Shown: one piece after another, positions 43,282 through 52,133 of the stretch
Layout of the letters: the number at the start of each line of letters is the position of its first letter
Numbering within the stretch: position 1 is the stretch's first letter
Notes under the pieces: generated by a model
Seen by the model: the letters and a program-made list of their open reading frames with translations, nothing else
Databases searched by the model: none
Told to the model about the DNA's origin: nothing
Made by a program: the position numbers and the translations under genes
NCBI RefSeq assembly: GCF_002811765.1
Contig: NZ_NPDR01000006.1
Coordinates: 62,001 to 126,000 of the forward strand
Source of the DNA: Leptospira saintgironsiae
Lineage (GTDB): Bacteria; Spirochaetota; Leptospiria; Leptospirales; Leptospiraceae
Length of the DNA stretch: 64,000 bases
Direction: 5' to 3'

Positions 43282-43559
43282 TCCATAATCACCAGATCAG
43301 AATATTCAGGATGTCTTTTTAGATAAGTTTGCACAAAGGAACAATTTGGGATGATCTTTTTTGTTTCTGCTCTTGCTGTTTTGAGGGCGGCTTCTGCGAG
43401 TTGGGAAGCGATCCCTTTTCCTCTAAAATCCGTAGGAACAAATGTATGATACAGATCCCAAACATGGGAACCGATCTCTCTATAAACCAAATGAGCTTCT
43501 CTTCCGTCTTGTAAAATCAGGAATTTTTTGCCGGCAATATCATGTTGGACTGAATTCAT
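43278..43559 (-). CDS. Small GNAT acetyltransferase (COG2388/YjdJ type)
   Basis: The 93-residue protein is a minimal GCN5-type domain: HLVYREIGSHVWDLYHTFVPTDFRGKGIASQLAEAALKTAR, in which FRGKGIA is the acetyl-CoA pyrophosphate loop, then KIIPNCSFVQTYLKRHPEYSDLV, the standard C-terminus of this short subfamily. Such proteins may act on small amines or simply bind acetyl-CoA. It is co-transcribed with the VOC gene through an ATGA overlap. Confidence 0.87.
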   Translation of the reverse strand: MNSVQHDIAGKKFLILQDGREAHLVYREIGSHVWDLYHTFVPTDFRGKGIASQLAEAALKTARAETKKIIPNCSFVQTYLKRHPEYSDLVIME

Positions 43560-43623
43560 TGTGCCCTCTAAGAGTTCGACTCACTTTGGGAAGGTTTAGT
43601 GGAGCCAAAACAATGGAATTCGA

Positions 43624-44979
43624 TTAAGTTTTAAAAATCAAGCAAACGGAAGTTCCGCCTGTGTTTTTCAGATCAAGCTCCGCCTTAAGTTGACTGCATA
43701 ATGAGCGAATGATCATTAAACCTAAAGAAGAATCCTGGTCCTGTTTTTGAGAAGAAATTTGCCCAAACCATTCTTGTATGCCAGGCATTCCGACACCGTC
43801 GTCTCTAACTGTAAGATGGACCTTATTTTCTTTTACCTTTAATTGAACAAAAATATTCCCTTTTGCATCGCTTGGGAATGCATGTTTAAGAGAGTTAGAG
43901 ATCAGCTCAGTAACAATTAATCCGCAAGGAATTGCCTTTTCCATAGAAAGCCGAATAGGATCCATATCTGCTTCGAAGCCGATCCGATTTCCAGATGGAA
44001 AATAAGAAGTAACCAAATGTCTTAAAAGAGAATCCAGATATGTTTTCATATCCACATTTGCAAATTTGTCCTGCTTGTATAGATGGTCGTGGATCATCGC
44101 CATTGCAGTGATCCTATTTTGAGCCTTAGATAAAATTTCAGAAGTAGCTGATTCAGTAGAATACATATTCTGTAAATTTAGCATTCCTGAAACGATCTGC
44201 AGATTGTTTTTAACCCTATGATGGATTTCATGAAGAAGTACTTCTTTCTCTCTTAAATTTTCTTCTAAGGTTCTTTCGATCTCTATCCTAGTGGCGATCT
44301 CTTTTTCCAGAGTACGTTTGGATCTATATATATGAGCTTTTCTTAATCTAAGATTTGTAAGATATTCGTGCCTTCTTTGTACACTTTCTTGTAATCCTCT
44401 CATAAGTATAGTTAGAGGAACGCATACGATCGTATTTGCGATAAAAAAGTTCAGACCGACAACATATAATCTTTCTGGAGCCATAGACCAAGGAAGGCTA
44501 AGATAAAATTGTGCTCTGGATGCTATAAAGACTGCTAACATATTTGCAAGAAGCCCAAATAAAGAAGGAGTGAGCCCGAATAGAACTCCTGCAAGAACTG
44601 GAAAAGGAAATAACCAAAGTAATCCTCCTCCTTCCGGTCCTACGAATATCAAAAGAGAGAGTCCTAAACAATAATTCATTGTTAGGATCAATGTGGCCTT
44701 GATCGAAAAATTGATTTTTTTAACAAGTAGAAGTAAGTAAACAAGCCCTAATGAAAATGAATCTATCCATAAAACTTCAGTTTTGCCTTCTGTCCATGCA
44801 AGGTATACGCTCGGGAAATATACTATGGTTCCGAGTATACTCATACTGAATAATATAGAAGTTAAGATGAGTTCTCTCCAATAGGAAAGTCCGGAGGAGA
44901 CCGGAGCCTTTGGAGTTAGATATCCTTGGATCGATTTGAAAATCCGATCAAGTGGACCGAATTTCTTTCCCTTTTCCAT
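43624..44979 (-). CDS. Membrane histidine kinase (HisKA_2 type)
   Basis: From ATG 44979 the protein has 451 residues. Six hydrophobic segments in the first 210 residues form a membrane sensor module (LTSILFSMSILGTIVYFPSVYLAW to VVGLNFFIANTIVCVPLTILM). A coiled coil (RSKRTLEKEIATRIEIERTLEENLREKEVLL) leads to HisKA_2, with the phospho-acceptor His in HEIHHRVKNNLQIVSGMLNLQ. The ATPase has LIVTELISNSLKHAFP, RDDGVGMP and GLMIIRSLCSQLKAEL. HWE/HisKA_2 kinases often serve single-domain or PhyR-type regulators. The frame is open to a TTG at 45012 without better ribosome signals. Confidence 0.88.
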   Translation of the reverse strand: MEKGKKFGPLDRIFKSIQGYLTPKAPVSSGLSYWRELILTSILFSMSILGTIVYFPSVYLAWTEGKTEVLWIDSFSLGLVYLLLLVKKINFSIKATLILTMNYCLGLSLLIFVGPEGGGLLWLFPFPVLAGVLFGLTPSLFGLLANMLAVFIASRAQFYLSLPWSMAPERLYVVGLNFFIANTIVCVPLTILMRGLQESVQRRHEYLTNLRLRKAHIYRSKRTLEKEIATRIEIERTLEENLREKEVLLHEIHHRVKNNLQIVSGMLNLQNMYSTESATSEILSKAQNRITAMAMIHDHLYKQDKFANVDMKTYLDSLLRHLVTSYFPSGNRIGFEADMDPIRLSMEKAIPCGLIVTELISNSLKHAFPSDAKGNIFVQLKVKENKVHLTVRDDGVGMPGIQEWFGQISSQKQDQDSSLGLMIIRSLCSQLKAELDLKNTGGTSVCLIFKT

Positions 44980-45301
44980 AGTTGTTATGAATAGACTACT
45001 GGAATCTATCAAAACAATGATACTCTAGTTCGAATAAAAAGCAGAATGGAATTTTAATTGTTTCTATTTTCATAATGAATTATGTAAGATCCCGTTCTAC
45101 CTTCTTTAAGTAATAGTCTGAAAAGAATTGAATACTAAATACTTGTGATTAGAATTTTATTTTTTCGGAAATCTGGATCGTTTTTTAAAACAATTTTTCG
45201 TCGTGGAAGTTGCACGTTATTCGAAAGATCTAGTCCTTCTTTGGATAAAAAAAAGAGGTCCGAAGACCTCTCTGAAGTTGGTAGTTAGGTATATATTCGT
45301 T
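44980..45301. other. 320-bp intergenic region
   Basis: A/T-rich DNA upstream of the kinase gene. No credible ORF or RNA gene was seen. It holds the terminator of the doxX-like gene at 45247-45271 and presumably the kinase promoter. Confidence 0.5.
45247..45271 (-). terminator. Intrinsic terminator after the DoxX-like gene
   Basis: On the minus strand AGAGGTC and GACCTCT form a seven-pair stem with a TTCG tetraloop, followed by a run of eight T (45247-45254). Confidence 0.9.
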
Positions 45302-45739
45302 TTAGTTTTTGGAGATTGCCCCATCCAAGGAAAGTTTTCCTCCTCCCTTGATCACCAATGCTAAGGAGATCGCTACCATCAATAGATGGAATTCGAATCC
45401 TTCTCCCTTTTGGCTTCCTGCCCAGTTCATAAAGAATCCGTGCTCTGCATGGGGAAGTATTGCTACTGTCATCGCGACTGCAATTCCTGCTGCGGCTACT
45501 CTTGTAAGAAGACCTGAAAGTAATCCGATAGGTCCTAAAAATTCAGCGATGAATAAAAGTATTACTAAGAAGCCTGGAAAGCCTGCTCCGGTTAAGAATG
45601 CATACGTTCCGGAGAATCCGTATCCACCGTACCAACCTAGTACCTTTTGTGCTCCATGTGGGAACATCACAACCGCAAGTGTTACCCTTAAAATTAAGGA
45701 TGTTATATCCGAGTCCGTTTTGAGAATTTTCTGAATCAC
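45302..45739 (-). CDS. DoxX-family membrane protein
   Basis: The protein of about 145 residues has four hydrophobic helices and the DoxX motif pattern: LRVTLAVVMFPHGAQKVLGWYGGYG, FLVILLFIAEFLGPIGLLSGLLTRVAAAGIAVAM, and a C-terminal GFEFHLLMVAISLALVIKGGGKLSLDGAI. DoxX proteins are linked to quinone or thiol redox stress in several bacteria, though their reaction is poorly known. I start at GTG 45739 because AGGAGG lies five bases before it; a GTG two codons earlier overlaps that site. The MarR gene lies upstream in the same direction, and a matching operator sits in the 98-bp gap. Confidence 0.87.
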   Translation of the reverse strand: MIQKILKTDSDITSLILRVTLAVVMFPHGAQKVLGWYGGYGFSGTYAFLTGAGFPGFLVILLFIAEFLGPIGLLSGLLTRVAAAGIAVAMTVAILPHAEHGFFMNWAGSQKGEGFEFHLLMVAISLALVIKGGGKLSLDGAISKN

Positions 45740-45770
45740 GCTCACCTCCTAAATGGTTCGTGTATATATA

Positions 45771-45789
45771 GTCTATTGGTTAATAGTTT
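45771..45789. promoter_or_regulatory. Candidate MarR operator before doxX
   Basis: GTCTATTGGTTAATAGTTT contains CTATT and AATAG as inverted halves. Its reverse complement matches the site at 46308-46326 in 15 of 19 positions. It lies about 30 bp before the doxX ribosome site. Confidence 0.5.
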
Positions 45790-45843
45790 AATATTAAAGT
45801 AATGGGCCGAAAAATCCGAAAAACATAGATCCCTCCTTTCATA

Positions 45844-46293
45844 TTACGCGGATTTGAGTCCGACAGTCTTGCAGATCTGTCCTAAATTTTTGAGTTCTTC
45901 GTCGCTGAGGCAGGACATCTTGCCTTTCAACTGCTCTAAATAATCAGGGAAAGAAGTTCCGATGAGTTCCTTTCCTTTCTCGGTAAGATTGATGATAAAA
46001 TAACGTCTGTCTTCTTCACTTCTGACTCTGAGTACTAGACTTCTTTTTTCTAAGTTGTCTATGATCTGTGTGATATTCCCTTCGCAGGAGAATATTTTTT
46101 GACCGATCTCTTTTTGGCACATTGGGCCCAGATGATAAAGAGTTTCTAAACATCCGAATTGGCCGCTAGTCAGATTGTACTGGTTAAGGAATTTTTCCTC
46201 CATTGTACGGATAGAATCCGCACAACGGCTCAATTTGATATAGGCATCGAGTACCTTTATATCTCTAGGCTTTCCTTTATAATGAGTGGCCAT
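45844..46293 (-). CDS. MarR-family transcriptional regulator
   Basis: The 149-residue protein has the winged-helix MarR fold: [91 protein letters not shown]. The DRR wing and the recognition helix [13 protein letters not shown] are clear. One Cys in the recognition region (FSCEGN) and another near residue 20 could be redox-sensitive, as in some MarR proteins. It is transcribed towards doxX. Two similar palindromic sites flank the gene, suggesting autoregulation and control of doxX. Confidence 0.92.
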   Translation of the reverse strand: MATHYKGKPRDIKVLDAYIKLSRCADSIRTMEEKFLNQYNLTSGQFGCLETLYHLGPMCQKEIGQKIFSCEGNITQIIDNLEKRSLVLRVRSEEDRRYFIINLTEKGKELIGTSFPDYLEQLKGKMSCLSDEELKNLGQICKTVGLKSA

Positions 46294-46307
46294 AATACTT
46301 TAAGATT

Positions 46308-46326
46308 GAACTATTAATGTATAGAC
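46308..46326. promoter_or_regulatory. Candidate MarR operator before marR
   Basis: GAACTATTAATGTATAGAC lies 15 bp before the marR start. It shares ACTATTAA and ATAGAC with the reverse complement of the site before doxX, at identical spacing. Confidence 0.5.
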
Positions 46327-46376
46327 CTCTCGAAAAGAAAAAAGTCAACAAAAAAAGAATCTAAACCAAAGTCTAT

Positions 46377-47198
46377 TTAAGCACCTGTAGGATCCCAACA
46401 GGTCCTGAAATTCTCGTTCCAGGTTTCCATTTCCGCCAGATCTGATTCGCTCAGTTTAAAATCGAATACTTGTGAATTCTCTAGGATCCTTTCTTTTTTC
46501 ACAGATTTTGGGATCACAACCAATCCTTTGTCGATTGCCCAACGGATCAGGATTTGAGCAGGAGTTTTTCCGTATTTTGCAGCAAGAGTCACAAGTTTTG
46601 GGTCTGAAATTTTTTGGCCATGGGCGAGGGGACTATAGGCTTCTAGGATTATATTATTCTTTTTGCAAATGTTTAGAAGTTCGTTTTGGTTTAAGAATGG
46701 ATGGTATTCTACTTGGTTCACAGTTGGAACAATCTCTGCATATTCGAATAATTCCTGCAAATGAGGGATCGTATAGTTACTTACCCCGATCGCACGAACC
46801 AAACCTTCTTTATATGCTTTTTCTAGCTCTTTCCATGCCTGTTTTCTCGTTCCAGCTACAGGAAAATGGATCAGATATAAATCAATTGTGTCCAGTCCTA
46901 GGGTTTGTAAGGACTCATCCAAATACTTGCGTGGATTTCTTTGATCGCTATTCCATAGTTTTGTGGTGATGAATAATTCTTTTCTTGGGATGCCGCTCTT
47001 TTTGATTGCTTGGCCTACATCTGATTCATTTCCATAAATTTTAGCGGTGTCTATATGTCTGTATCCATACTCAAGTGCGTTCAGAACTGCATCTGTACAT
47101 TCTTTTCCGGATCTTGTTTTCCAGACTCCTAAGCCAAAGACTGGCATCTCCACTCCGTTATTGAGTTGGATGGATTGATTTAAGACTAAATTTTGCAT
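46377..47198 (-). CDS. Aldo/keto reductase
   Basis: The 273-residue protein is an AKR5-type reductase: [13 protein letters not shown], the catalytic Asp and Tyr in [21 protein letters not shown], Lys in [11 protein letters not shown], His in [11 protein letters not shown], and NADPH-binding [30 protein letters not shown] near the C-terminus. It reduces small aldehydes or ketones such as methylglyoxal or 2,5-diketogluconate-like substrates with NADPH. It precedes marR in the same direction with an 83-bp gap that contains the marR operator, so it is probably a separate unit. Confidence 0.93.
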   Translation of the reverse strand: MQNLVLNQSIQLNNGVEMPVFGLGVWKTRSGKECTDAVLNALEYGYRHIDTAKIYGNESDVGQAIKKSGIPRKELFITTKLWNSDQRNPRKYLDESLQTLGLDTIDLYLIHFPVAGTRKQAWKELEKAYKEGLVRAIGVSNYTIPHLQELFEYAEIVPTVNQVEYHPFLNQNELLNICKKNNIILEAYSPLAHGQKISDPKLVTLAAKYGKTPAQILIRWAIDKGLVVIPKSVKKERILENSQVFDFKLSESDLAEMETWNENFRTCWDPTGA

Positions 47199-47260
47199 AC
47201 TTGCTCTTAGACTCCTTTCTGTTTAAGTCGGATCCATTCTTCTACCAAAACAATATTGGT

Positions 47261-48541
47261 TTATTTTTTAGAAGAGGTCAAATCAGAGAATGTCAGGGAC
47301 TCTTCTCTTAGGCCCAAAACGGACTCCAATACATTCTCTGCATATACTAGATCGCTATATCCTGGACCTTTGGGCAGCCAGGATCCCAAGGTTATAATTC
47401 CCAGAAGTTCCGCATCTCCGGGAAGTTGTTTCCCGGAAAGATTGACTCCTTGGACATTATACAAAAGATCCAGGAATGTCCTTTGTTTTGGTCCATTATA
47501 AGATTTTAATGCGACACAAAGTATCTGATTGTCCTGTTCCATACGTATCGTACGAACGTTTCGGATAGAAGAAAGAGGGAAACTTCTTTCCTTATATAAT
47601 AAGCTACTTAAGATAGGGATCCTTGTAGAATAACGAAGTTTTAATTCGAGTGAATTTGCGATTACCTCTGTTTTTTTAAATAAAATAAAGACAGTCATTA
47701 TAGTGGTAATCCCCAGAAAGAAAATAGAAAACGGGATCAGGAAGATTAGAAAGATCATATTTTCGAAGTTTCCAAAGAAAGAATTTACGACCGTGAACCA
47801 TGCCCCATAAAATAATGCAGGGACCAACAGAGTGATAAAGGTTTTTCCTGCGGATTTAGGTTCTATAATCTCTATCTTGGTTCCCTGGTCTTTTGATTCC
47901 GTTTTAACCCAAGCGGAAGGTTCTATCTTTTTAGGATCTTGTTTATAAGGAATGTCTTTTGATTCTGGATTTGTGATCCTTAGATCTGATCTATCCAAAA
48001 CAGGAAGAGGAAGTTTTGTTTTAAAAAATTCTAATCCTTGTTTGAGAGAATCTCCATCTCTAAAAGTTTCTAATAAAATACAACTTCCATCTTTGTATAC
48101 CAAGTATAGGTCCCAATATTTCCAGGTACTGTTTGTGTTGATGCTAGTTCCAGAAGAAGTGGATCTTTCTGCTCTGAATAAGATCATATAAGAGATAAAT
48201 TCAGAAAGCGGAAGTTCAACATCTGACTTATCTGTTTCTCTCAAAGAAAGTAGAGAAGTATTTGTTTGGATCTCAATCGTTTTAACTATATGAGAGGCTT
48301 TTCTGTAACTTCTCATAGTGATAATAAAAATAGTAACGAGTGAAATACAGAAAAAGAATCCGAATCCTGGAAATAGCTTATCTTCTCCAGTTAGTAACAT
48401 TACTCCAAAAAATAAAGAGGCAATACTTCCAAATACACCAAAAGCCAAAATTCCGATAATGAATGTGCATCCACCAGAATAAGGGTTTTTAGTTTCCTTA
48501 CGAATACTATCCGATGTAGAGATCCAAGAGTCCAAACTCAT
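47261..48541 (-). CDS. Membrane protein of unknown function with two similar halves
   Basis: From ATG 48541 the protein has 426 residues; AGGA lies nine bases upstream, while the longer frame to 48607 has no ribosome site. Two helices near the N-terminus (FIIGILAFGVFGSIASLFFGVMLL, FGFFFCISLVTIFIITM) are followed by a soluble beta-rich region (HIVKTIEIQTNTSLLSL, YWDLYLVYKDGSCILLETFRDGDSLKQGLEFFKTKL). Then come two more helices (FITLLVPALFYGAWFTVVNSFF, FLIPFSIFFLGITTIMTVFIL) and another soluble region (RSFPLSSIRNVRTIRMEQDNQILCVALKS) that resembles bacterial PH-like folds. I do not recognise the family. Confidence 0.65.
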   Translation of the reverse strand: MSLDSWISTSDSIRKETKNPYSGGCTFIIGILAFGVFGSIASLFFGVMLLTGEDKLFPGFGFFFCISLVTIFIITMRSYRKASHIVKTIEIQTNTSLLSLRETDKSDVELPLSEFISYMILFRAERSTSSGTSINTNSTWKYWDLYLVYKDGSCILLETFRDGDSLKQGLEFFKTKLPLPVLDRSDLRITNPESKDIPYKQDPKKIEPSAWVKTESKDQGTKIEIIEPKSAGKTFITLLVPALFYGAWFTVVNSFFGNFENMIFLIFLIPFSIFFLGITTIMTVFILFKKTEVIANSLELKLRYSTRIPILSSLLYKERSFPLSSIRNVRTIRMEQDNQILCVALKSYNGPKQRTFLDLLYNVQGVNLSGKQLPGDAELLGIITLGSWLPKGPGYSDLVYAENVLESVLGLREESLTFSDLTSSKK

Positions 48542-48636
48542 AATAAAAAGTCCTGAGAATAGAGAAGACTCTAGGAAAATCAATTTTAAAACGAATCCTT
48601 CTTGCATTTTGATTTGGATCGGATTCTTTGTTCGTC

Positions 48637-49230
48637 ATGCAAATTAGTACCGCTATTTCTGATTTAGTATTGGCAATCTTTGCCGTATGGGCCGGTCTTT
48701 CCGTCCAGTCTTCCTCTCAAAAGAGTGTTTCTAAAAAAGGAGGAGCCTACGGTCTTTTTTTGATCGGGTTGGGTGCACTTCTTGGTGTTGTTTTCTTTTT
48801 AGGTGGAGATTGGATCAGCCCAATTTATAGACCTATCGTGCATATTGCAGGAGTGGTTGGAGTTCCTTGGATTGGGATCGCATTTTTTAATGCAGGTTTC
48901 GGAAAGATAGATGGCAAAACTTGGAATCTTCTTAGCTTAATTCTTTTGGTTTTAGCTATATTAAGTTATCTTTATCCTTTAGGTTTATATACAACATTGA
49001 TCGGAGCAATTGCATTGATCGCTGTTATAGTAGTATGTATCCAAAAGTATAAAGGTTCTCATAAGACTGCTGCATTGTATGGGATTGCAGGTGCTCTACT
49101 TTTTATTCTGTCCGGACTTGTGATAGGAACTGTAGGAACAATCGCAGGATTTCCTAGAGTGGATCTATTCCATTATGGATTAGCTGCCGCTTCTTATTGT
49201 TTAGGATATTCTTTAAAAAGGATCGGATAA
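48637..49230 (+). CDS. Polytopic membrane protein of unknown function
   Basis: The protein of about 197 residues has six hydrophobic helices with short loops (ISDLVLAIFAVWAGLSV, GLFLIGLGALLGVVFFLGG, IVHIAGVVGVPWIGIAFF, LLSLILLVLAILSYLYPLGLYTTLIGAIALIAVIVV, ALYGIAGALLFILSGLVIGTVG, LFHYGLAAASYCLGY). Single His residues in helices three and six (VHIAG, FHYGL) could bind a ligand or metal. No family is recognised. The start at ATG 48637 is chosen over TTG 48628. It is divergent from the membrane protein gene to the left. Confidence 0.6.
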   Translation: MQISTAISDLVLAIFAVWAGLSVQSSSQKSVSKKGGAYGLFLIGLGALLGVVFFLGGDWISPIYRPIVHIAGVVGVPWIGIAFFNAGFGKIDGKTWNLLSLILLVLAILSYLYPLGLYTTLIGAIALIAVIVVCIQKYKGSHKTAALYGIAGALLFILSGLVIGTVGTIAGFPRVDLFHYGLAAASYCLGYSLKRIG

Positions 49231-49239
49231 TTCTAAAAG

Positions 49240-49277
49240 ACGCCGCAGCAGTTGATAATACTGCGGCGTTCTCTTCT
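49240..49277. terminator. Bidirectional terminator
   Basis: ACGCCGCAG (49240-49248) and CTGCGGCGT (49261-49269) form a perfect nine-pair stem. A T-rich tail, TCTCTTCTT, follows on the plus strand and TCTTTTAG on the minus strand, serving both convergent genes. Confidence 0.78.
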
Positions 49278-49281
49278 TCCC

Positions 49282-51069
49282 TTACTCTACGATCCTTTCT
49301 TCCGATTTTTCTAATACACGATTTTTTACAGGATTCGATTTCGGATAAATTTCTTCTGCTCCCGAATCGGATTGTTTTATGGATCTATGGGAAATCTCCG
49401 GAGTCAATTCTATGGAGATTGACCTGGCCGCTCCGCCGGCAGGTTTCGTAAAATTGGCCAATGTATCCCCACCTTTGATGATGGAATGATAAGGCTGATT
49501 TAGAACTGCGAATATTATATGTTTTGCATATGTTAACCCTGCTCTAGTTCTCGGAGGAGCCAATGGTTCCATCGGAATCCATCCGAAGGAAGGATGCCAT
49601 ACTTCCGCAATTTTATGATTTAACTCTACTTTTTCTCCTACGGGGAGCCAGTTCCAGGCCATTCTTGCCGGTATTCCAGCACTGCGTAATAATGAGATCT
49701 GAGCGTAACTATGTTCTGTGCAGGAGCCATGTCCGTTTTGTAGAACAGTAGGCGCCGGATCAAATCTACCATCCTGCTTATATACCATATTCTTGCGGAT
49801 ATATTTGTAAACCGCTTGGATATATTCTTCTATATTCGAGTTGGAAGATTTGAGTTCTTCTTTGATCCGAACGATTTCAGGATCGGATATCTTATAAACG
49901 GAGGTATCTTCCAGATATTGTTTCCATTCGTTCGGCACCTTCCAATCTTCCCAAGAAGTTTGGAAACTAGAAAGTCCTGAATCTATATTATATCTTGTTA
50001 ATTTAGCTGAATATACTGTTTCTTCCCAGGTTTGTCCCGAACTTAAGGCAGGGATAGGAATGATCAATGTGCGGTTATTCTGTTTATCTTCGGTCAATTT
50101 TCCATTCGGATGGAATTTTTCCTCGCTTAATATTTGAGAAGAAGTTTCCTGAGGAGGAATGGCTACCGCGATCTCGGTTTCCGGCGAATTTTCCTTTGGG
50201 GTGATCTTTAAAACAAAACGTATCGTATCCTTACTCGGAGAAAATCTATAACTTAGATTTCCTTTTAATACAAGATTTTCCTCTTTCCCAGGATAATAAT
50301 CATTCCCGATCCGTATTAAATTTTGATACACTTCGGATTCCGGACTGAGAACCACTAGATCGTTTTTGAAACAAGAGAGTCTTCCTGCTTCTTTAGATTC
50401 TAAATGCACTGTAAAACTGTTTTTGATCTTATTCAAAACAGGATCATAGGAATGTAGATTCGTTCCATCCTTGGAATACCAAAAGAATATTTCTTTTCCG
50501 GAACAATCGAATGTAAAAGAGACTTTAGGAAGAGGTAGATCCTTTTGTTCACTTTCAGATCCAGTTTCCTTATCATAAAAAATCAGTTTATTCTCTCTGA
50601 TCTCAAAAAGTTTTCCCTGTGCAAAACCGATATTTCCCCAAGAAACATTTGTCTGGAAGAATGGGACCTTCTTCTTAATTTCTAAGGAACCGTTCTGCAA
50701 TACTACGATCTCCTTTTTGAGTCGTACATAAATTTGCCCTTCTTCTTTATCGAATGCAAGACCTCTGACAGTTTCTTTTAGATCTAGTCGATTTGCGGTT
50801 CCGGTCTTAATATTTCTGATGAGCAAACCACCAGTGTTCTTTCCGTTTGTATCCGGAAAATTGGCGGGTAAATAAAGGTCTTCTCCGATCAGTAAACTTC
50901 CTTGGGAGGATTTGATCTTCTCCTCGGAAGCTAAAGGAGAAAGAGAAAATGTTTTCGGTTCTGCGGGCTCCCAGCTCATGGAAGAATAAGCGGATTCGGA
51001 AGCCAATTCCATAACGAATAAACAAGAGAATACGAGGATCGAAAAGAGGGGAATACGCAAAATATCCAT
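49282..51069 (-). CDS. Exported transglutaminase-like (TGc) protein
   Basis: From ATG 51069 the protein has 595 residues and begins with a signal-like helix (ILRIPLFSILVFSCLFVMELAS). The first 300 residues are beta-rich with repeated short strands, perhaps a propeller (GSLLIGEDLYLPANFPD, LAFDKEEGQIYVRLKKEIVVL, FFWYSKDGTNLHSYDPVLNKI). The transglutaminase-like core follows: VLQNGHGSCTEHSYAQISLLRSAGIPARMAWNWLP with the catalytic Cys and ELNHKIAEVWHPSFGWIPMEPLAP with the His. The third catalytic position reads Glu (PMEP), not the usual Asp. It may cleave or cross-link peptides in the periplasm. The gene may be co-transcribed with the 295-residue protein gene upstream. Confidence 0.8.
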   Translation of the reverse strand: MDILRIPLFSILVFSCLFVMELASESAYSSMSWEPAEPKTFSLSPLASEEKIKSSQGSLLIGEDLYLPANFPDTNGKNTGGLLIRNIKTGTANRLDLKETVRGLAFDKEEGQIYVRLKKEIVVLQNGSLEIKKKVPFFQTNVSWGNIGFAQGKLFEIRENKLIFYDKETGSESEQKDLPLPKVSFTFDCSGKEIFFWYSKDGTNLHSYDPVLNKIKNSFTVHLESKEAGRLSCFKNDLVVLSPESEVYQNLIRIGNDYYPGKEENLVLKGNLSYRFSPSKDTIRFVLKITPKENSPETEIAVAIPPQETSSQILSEEKFHPNGKLTEDKQNNRTLIIPIPALSSGQTWEETVYSAKLTRYNIDSGLSSFQTSWEDWKVPNEWKQYLEDTSVYKISDPEIVRIKEELKSSNSNIEEYIQAVYKYIRKNMVYKQDGRFDPAPTVLQNGHGSCTEHSYAQISLLRSAGIPARMAWNWLPVGEKVELNHKIAEVWHPSFGWIPMEPLAPPRTRAGLTYAKHIIFAVLNQPYHSIIKGGDTLANFTKPAGGAARSISIELTPEISHRSIKQSDSGAEEIYPKSNPVKNRVLEKSEERIVE

Positions 51070-51108
51070 CCGTCTTTGGACGGATTCTGTTCCAAAAATC
51101 AAACCGTT

Positions 51109-51996
51109 TTAAGCAGGGATCTGTTCAGATACCTGGGTCACCCAAGATGAATAATAGTTGGATAGAGTTCTAAGGAACATAAGATCCATATCATTCTCAG
51201 TTCCAATGGCGCGTAACGCGTTTGCATATTGTGTCCTGAAATCGGTTAGGGGTGCCGTTTCTTGGATATGATTTCTCATAGACTGAGCTTGTTCCGGGCC
51301 AAAACCGTATTCGGTAGACCATTTATCGATCAGGGTCCCACAATTGTACTTACGGGAAAGAAGGATCTGGGCCAGAATATTTCGGAACATATTCTCGATG
51401 GAAACAATGGTGATCTCTTTATGATTGATAGAGATCTCGGTGATGATCTCGTCCTTCTTATCGATCACTGCCTTAGAGGTTCCCATCTTATTGAAAAATT
51501 TAGAAAGATCGTTATAAGCTCTAAAATGTTTTAAGATCAGTTCTCTATCTTTTACATCCACAGTTCTTTGGTCTTCTGGGTGACTCATCTCTTGAAGGAT
51601 AGATTCTATCACCTGAAACATGATATCGAATGTGAACTGAGTGGATTTACCTAATAAATATCTGATCTCGCTTTGAAATGCAGCATGCACAGAGGCAAAG
51701 AATGACTCTAACTTTTCTGGATTAAGTACAGTAGAAGTTTTGAATACAGAGATCATGTCTCGAACGAACTTGGCTCTGTCTAAGATTGGAAATTGTTCCG
51801 GGTGGTTGGAATGGGTACGGATGAAAGTCTCTTTAACTACTTTGACCGAACCTCCCCGAACTTCTTCACTTCGAAACAATACTCGATAAAGAAGAACTGA
51901 GATCTCTCGGGAAGTTTTTTTATCTTTCAGAGTTTTTAAGTCAGAAGCTTCGAGATTTTCTCTACTTCCTGCAGGCTTGCTCTGGATTTCTCCCAT
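51109..51996 (-). CDS. Conserved-looking cytoplasmic protein of unknown function
   Basis: The 295-residue protein has no signal peptide or membrane segment and is predicted mostly helical from its heptad-like patterns (SREISVLLYRVLFRSEEV, LESFFASVHAAFQSEIRYLLGKS, RELILKHFRAYNDLSKFFNKMG). The C-terminal part (IENMFRNILAQILLSRKYNCGTLIDKWSTEYGFGPEQAQSMRNHIQE) is also helical. I do not recognise a family. It lies 39 nt upstream of the transglutaminase-like gene, so the two may form an operon, and it is divergent from the DUF2804 gene. Confidence 0.65.
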   Translation of the reverse strand: MGEIQSKPAGSRENLEASDLKTLKDKKTSREISVLLYRVLFRSEEVRGGSVKVVKETFIRTHSNHPEQFPILDRAKFVRDMISVFKTSTVLNPEKLESFFASVHAAFQSEIRYLLGKSTQFTFDIMFQVIESILQEMSHPEDQRTVDVKDRELILKHFRAYNDLSKFFNKMGTSKAVIDKKDEIITEISINHKEITIVSIENMFRNILAQILLSRKYNCGTLIDKWSTEYGFGPEQAQSMRNHIQETAPLTDFRTQYANALRAIGTENDMDLMFLRTLSNYYSSWVTQVSEQIPA

Positions 51997-52133
51997 GAAT
52001 GGTTATGCCGATATTCCCGAACGAATGTTAGGTCGATCTTGGTATGAAAAAGTTAATTGTAAAGCAGATTTGGTTGATGAGGTAGAAATCCCATTGATTT
52101 TTCAACTAAGCGTTCGAAAATCGAGCGAAATCT

